This document shows, one piece after another, positions 6,401 to 8,748 of a stretch of DNA of 8,748 nt. A model generated the notes under the pieces. It did not search any database, was not told where the DNA came from, and saw only the letters and a list, made by a program, of their open reading frames with translations. The number at the start of each line of letters is the position of its first letter. The stretch's first letter is position 1. The stretch is taken from the NCBI GenBank assembly GCA_946482585.1, contig CAMLSI010000215.1, forward strand, positions 1-8,748, in the 5' to 3' direction. Position numbers and translations under genes: made by a program. Source of the stretch: an uncultured Lysobacteraceae bacterium (lineage in GTDB: Bacteria > Pseudomonadota > Gammaproteobacteria > Xanthomonadales > Rhodanobacteraceae).

Positions 6401-6658
6401 GCACGTTGCGCCGCCGCCGCACGCGCACGGCGCCGCCGACAGCATCCGCGCGGCGATGCGGTCGGCTTCGGCTTCGGCCGGGTCGTCGTGCGCGCCGACG
6501 CGCAGCGCCGGACGCACGATGCCGTTGTGCAGGAATTGCTGCACGGCGAGGTTGCGCGGCAGCGGCGGGTGGTCGCGTCCGGCGGGTGCGAGTGCCGCTG
6601 CCGTGTCGGTCTGGGCCGCGGCATGAGAGGCGTTCTTGCGCGCGCGCGAGGATTCCAT
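3452..6658 (-). CDS. DUF4157 multidomain protein with putative C-terminal PD-(D/E)XK nuclease; likely eCIS cargo/toxin
   Basis: The protein has 1068 residues. Near the N-terminus is VGAHDDPAEAEADRIAARML, a segment typical of DUF4157 proteins, then a Cys cluster (C78, C80, C86, C89). The DUF4157 core follows at about 120-197, with VRVHTGSDAAASADAIDARA, a GEYRP..ADGQRLLAHELAH stretch and the HExxH metal motif at 187-191. A charged helical region (about 440-545) leads to a strongly hydrophobic stretch (about 550-605). A Pro/Ala linker with a 25-residue repeat spans 774-823. After it comes WVNWRSGVYHPEGTQWFGRT (844-863). The C-terminal part has E935, then GSDSI (D962) and FVNDAK (D979, K981), which fits the D...(D/E)xK pattern of restriction-endonuclease-fold toxins. 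DUF4157 proteins are known to cluster with extracellular contractile injection systems. Nuclease activity is inference. No ribosome site precedes ATG, which lies just past the stop of the upstream gene and in the same frame. Confidence 0.8.
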   Translation of the reverse strand: MESSRARKNASHAAAQTDTAAALAPAGRDHPPLPRNLAVQQFLHNGIVRPALRVGAHDDPAEAEADRIAARMLSAAPCACGGGATCSECRTREPVSGVLRKPRSRRPAPALAALSLGASTPLPAAASARFGAPLGVDLSGVRVHTGSDAAASADAIDARAFTTGEHIAFASGEYRPDTADGQRLLAHELAHVAQGGETVRREPNGNDIDVGAMCRVDDAKTTDPANSLFGPAAMSYLPAKARGSLAERVAAFKSLVLTAAVVRLTDNQQNLARWEYLVEKAIPDNVLAAMGLHQSGGARPFLEQQDIADPGVRELRLQQAAGRCRGGSGCHAERELSASRDERRRVGDPESWLSPNERRWGLTADWKTAFDQLPSPLGPTALANERLVGEWIDSAQTDPRSHPVASFDRKLPYGAGVRTGGPGYRPAPGSLEAKFNVLPSRPAELFALIEKVQPVFDILGPAGYRVLDSTVLQLLADGDMNRVRADTIATIRKRIADYQELIGNIRSGEAEYYLFRPIVDDLLPTADDEVRAVILAERKAREREELFWKIFGIAVLIAAIAAPFVALAAPALVGLVGAEAAATIGAGASLALGTAEVTLAVHGVVSAPGMWREGTNAALSTGANNVTTREMQDSAAGLKLNAFLGVVLAPFGAIGGLARMNRGLAGLEALGVGARAAGELEALPSVRALGSGAGGGAVERGGFLLSTASDGAIVATVAGQPQYTIILRNGVATLYESTGTGLRVIESRAVAQGSGLFGGSSSPFAHGPAEAPAMSLALPPTATPHAPLAFPPGASTPSTSLALPPASTPYAPFAHPSGAAPPPLSFGGAPAPLMLGPGSERIVWVNWRSGVYHPEGTQWFGRTQVGSAIPESWAVDYGMRLPFAPRTTRPIVPYRTPSGTQMESLGASPRGAVFVSASAQTERSMITAIGADVAESSSYTTLLQRGEYGLARPAGANRIGSDSITAARVDGQMTIFVNDAKYSTTGSYPVAESVLPRAWRREAWDAVAPGRLNLGDAALEAEIRDAFFAGRVQVRQLNVAHLPNGQVHVTVAQPPTRVLVTPPPSSKP
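4190..4339 (-). repeat. Two tandem 75-bp units coding a Pro/Ala-rich 25-residue repeat
   Basis: Residues 774-798 and 799-823 of the DUF4157 protein are two units of the form SLALPP, three residues, P, then AP.A.P.GA. The shared DNA string GCAGCGCGAGCGA recurs exactly 75 bp apart (from 4250 and 4325). The units form a flexible, proline-rich linker between the hydrophobic middle and the C-terminal domain, and could change copy number by slippage. Confidence 0.75.
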
Positions 6659-6661
6659 CGG

Positions 6662-8743
6662 CTACTGCTTGTTGTGCGCGAGCACGTCGCCGGCAAAGTA
6701 GGTGTGGATGTTTTCGACCGACAGGTCGTAGACGGTGCCGCGCGGCAGCGTACGCGCGACGGCGGCGACGCGGCGCCGCATCAGTGCGGCACCGTCCGGC
6801 GCGGCGCACCACAGCGCGTCGCCGACGTCGAGATCGCCTGCGGCGCGCCAGCCGTCGCCGGCGTACAGCTTGTGCGCCGGCGTGACGTCGATGCGCGTGC
6901 CGTCGTCGAGCGTCAGCGCGAGCATCAGATCCGGCGCGCCTTCGTGCACGCCGGTCACGGCCGCGTGCACGAGCCGGTTCGCCGCTTCGTCGTAGCTCAG
7001 CACGATATCGCCGATCGCGACATCCGCTATGCGCCGGCGCGTGCCGTCGGCGAGCGTCACCGACGTCGAGGCTTCGAAACAGTGTCCGCCATAGGCGTTG
7101 TAGCTGCTCGCCGCGCGCCAGCGGTCGACGGTCGGCAGCGTCCGGCAGCCTTCTTCGATCGCGTCGAAGTCCTCGCGGCCGCCCGGTACGAGTTTGTCGC
7201 TGGCGTAGTAGGTGAACGCGCCGATACCGACGCCGACGAGGAAGCCGATGACGGCGCCGGCGGCCGTGCCGACGCCCGGCGCGACCGCGGTGCCGATCGC
7301 CGCGCCGGCCTTGATGCCGACGACGGTGCTCGCGCCGCCGAGCACGAACGCGCGCGTCGAGCGCACGCCGACTTCGAGCCCCGAATGCTCGCGGTCTTCG
7401 AGGAAACCCATGCTGATCAGCTCCGTCGCGAGAGAGCCCGCGCCGCCGCCGATGAACTTGCCGCCGGTGCCGCTGAGAAACGGCATCAGCCGCGACGTGC
7501 CGCCGGATGCCGCGATCGACAGGCTGCGCTGCGTGGCGAGGCTGACCGTCAGCTGTTCCGCGCCGGCGCCGAAGCCGCCGCCGAGCGCGCCCATGCCGCC
7601 GGTCGTTGCGAGTTCCGACGCCCAGTCCGGATGTTCTTTCTCGTCGATGATCATGACGCCGAGCGTGGTCATCACGGCGATGACGCTGCCGGCCGCGGCG
7701 CCCTGCGCGGACGCGCCGGCGACGGCCTTCGCGTTGCCGGTCACGCCGCCGCCGAGGCGCTGCGTGCGTATCCATTCGTCCGTGACGATCGGCGCCATCT
7801 GCACGTCGGTCAGCGCGCCGAAATTCAGGCGGGCCGTGCGCAGGTTGCTGACCTCCGGACCGGTGATGCCGGCGCCGACGAGCCGGTTCGCGATGCGCCG
7901 GCCGACCTGGCGCTGCGCGTTGGCGTGCTCGTCGGCGGTGATAGCGCCGCTCGACAGCGCTGCGTCGAGCGCGTTCGGGGAGTCGTAGACATTCGTTCCG
8001 ATGCGCACCGGATGCTCGCGCATCTCCCCGGCGAAAATCGGGCGATAGCCCTGCCGCGGCGGCTGTCCCGGGGTACGGCCGGTGTCGTCCCACACGGCCG
8101 TGGTGCCGCCGAGCGTTTCCGGCTGCGACGGGTTCGACAGGATCGCGCGGAAATTCGCGACGTCCTCGCTGTTGACCGCCATGTACGCGTCGGCGAGTAC
8201 CGTGCTGCGGTTCGTGCCGTACTGCGCGCCGGTCGTCGGCTGGCCCGTGTACTGCGGCTGATTCGCGATGTAGTTGCGCATGCCGGCCTTGCCCGACACG
8301 TCGAGCATGTCGGCGAGGCCCTGCCGGTAGTACGAGTACCGGCCGGCCGGCGTCGCCTGCAGACTCGTCTTCACCGAGACGCGCGCGGCGCCGAGGATTT
8401 TCGCGGGCCACGGCTTGCGCTCGAAGTCGAACCCGGGATACGCCTCCTGTGCGGGCGTATACACGCGGTTGTTGCCGATGTTGGTCCAGTTGCGCGCATT
8501 GAGGTCTTCGTTGAAGAAGCCGCCGAATCCGCTCGTCGCCTTCGCCTGGAAGCCGCCTTCGCCGAAGCGGCCGCGCCACTTCATGATCTCGCCGCCCGAA
8601 TTGCCGAGAATGTTGCGGTTGAACGGGTCGACGAGCTGCGCGTCGAGCGGACTGTTGTACAGCCCCATGCCGGCGACGAGCATGCTCGCGCCGCCTGCGA
8701 GCTGTTCCTCGAGCAGGTCGCGCTGGTATTCCTCGATCGCCAT
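6662..8743 (-). CDS. Hint-domain protein with unrecognised N-terminal region and glycine zipper; polymorphic-toxin-like
   Basis: The 693-residue protein has three parts. Residues 1 to about 340 match no family I recognise. They are soluble-looking, with aromatic and Gly/Asn-rich stretches around 50-110. Residues 345-515 hold several Gly/Ala-rich hydrophobic segments, the last with glycines every fourth position (G492, G496, G500, G504, G508), a glycine zipper seen in membrane-inserting proteins. Residues 555-691 form a complete Hint autoprocessing domain: catalytic C555 (GGHCFEASTSVTLADGTRRR), block B TPAH (T621, H624) and the end block TYFAGDVLAHN (H690, N691). Only Lys-Gln follows before TAG. 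In polymorphic toxins Hint normally sits just before the toxin domain and releases it by cleavage. Here the passenger position is taken by the next gene, in phase, after TAG-CCG. ATG at 8741-8743 is the first visible start, but the frame is open to the window edge, so the real start may lie outside. Confidence 0.78.
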   Translation of the reverse strand: MAIEEYQRDLLEEQLAGGASMLVAGMGLYNSPLDAQLVDPFNRNILGNSGGEIMKWRGRFGEGGFQAKATSGFGGFFNEDLNARNWTNIGNNRVYTPAQEAYPGFDFERKPWPAKILGAARVSVKTSLQATPAGRYSYYRQGLADMLDVSGKAGMRNYIANQPQYTGQPTTGAQYGTNRSTVLADAYMAVNSEDVANFRAILSNPSQPETLGGTTAVWDDTGRTPGQPPRQGYRPIFAGEMREHPVRIGTNVYDSPNALDAALSSGAITADEHANAQRQVGRRIANRLVGAGITGPEVSNLRTARLNFGALTDVQMAPIVTDEWIRTQRLGGGVTGNAKAVAGASAQGAAAGSVIAVMTTLGVMIIDEKEHPDWASELATTGGMGALGGGFGAGAEQLTVSLATQRSLSIAASGGTSRLMPFLSGTGGKFIGGGAGSLATELISMGFLEDREHSGLEVGVRSTRAFVLGGASTVVGIKAGAAIGTAVAPGVGTAAGAVIGFLVGVGIGAFTYYASDKLVPGGREDFDAIEEGCRTLPTVDRWRAASSYNAYGGHCFEASTSVTLADGTRRRIADVAIGDIVLSYDEAANRLVHAAVTGVHEGAPDLMLALTLDDGTRIDVTPAHKLYAGDGWRAAGDLDVGDALWCAAPDGAALMRRRVAAVARTLPRGTVYDLSVENIHTYFAGDVLAHNKQ

Positions 8744-8748
8744 CGTCG

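Noticed and set aside
5505..8579. A 1024-residue open frame on the minus strand overlapping both large minus-strand genes
   Set aside because: It is an arginine-dominated, low-complexity translation in a shifted frame. The true frames carry the Hint and DUF4157 motifs, and long empty frames are expected in DNA this GC-rich.
1..8748. CRISPR array, tRNA, rRNA or insertion sequence
   Set aside because: No regularly spaced repeats, no tRNA-like cloverleaf or rRNA segments and no transposase motifs or terminal inverted repeats were seen by eye.

Overview
The window is GC-rich DNA with dense coding on both strands and long spurious open frames opposite the real genes. Codon use, the stand-alone sigma-54 activators and a sigma-54 promoter suggest a betaproteobacterium of the Burkholderia/Paraburkholderia type. 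This is inference from composition and gene style, not from a marker gene.

Layout, left to right. Positions 1-354 hold the 3' part of a VOC (glyoxalase/bleomycin-resistance fold) gene, probably ordinary chromosome. Positions 355-712 are non-coding and carry two DNA dyads and a likely sigma-70-type promoter. Positions 713-1699 encode a short sigma-54 activator (AAA+ plus Fis-type HTH, no sensor domain). Positions 1700-1920 are a regulatory gap with a near-consensus -24/-12 promoter at 1872-1888 and an inverted repeat about 150 bp upstream of the predicted transcription start. That promoter reads into three closely packed genes: a small winged-helix-like protein (1921-2190), an 88-residue ORF that looks like only the N-terminal piece of a contractile-tail sheath protein (2217-2483), and a second sigma-54 activator closely resembling the first (2477-3448).

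Tail to tail with this operon, 3 bp away, are two minus-strand genes that occupy the rest of the window. The upstream one (8743 to 6662) has an unrecognised N-terminal region, a glycine-zipper hydrophobic region and a C-terminal Hint (intein/hedgehog-type) autoprocessing domain with its catalytic residues intact. The downstream one (6658 to 3452) has the DUF4157 HELAH domain typical of proteins linked to extracellular contractile injection systems (eCIS), a membrane-like hydrophobic middle, a Pro/Ala repeat linker and a C-terminal region with a PD-(D/E)XK nuclease-like signature. The two frames are in phase, separated only by one TAG and one sense codon. The pair therefore looks like a polymorphic toxin split at the Hint/passenger boundary.

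Working model (inference): this is one end of an eCIS or tail-derived toxin locus. The cargo genes are read leftward. A sigma-54 regulatory cassette with two sensorless activators, a small DNA-binding-like protein and a sheath-derived peptide is read rightward. No intact structural gene (tube, full sheath, baseplate, ATPase) and no immunity gene is visible here; any would lie outside the window, most likely beyond the right end.
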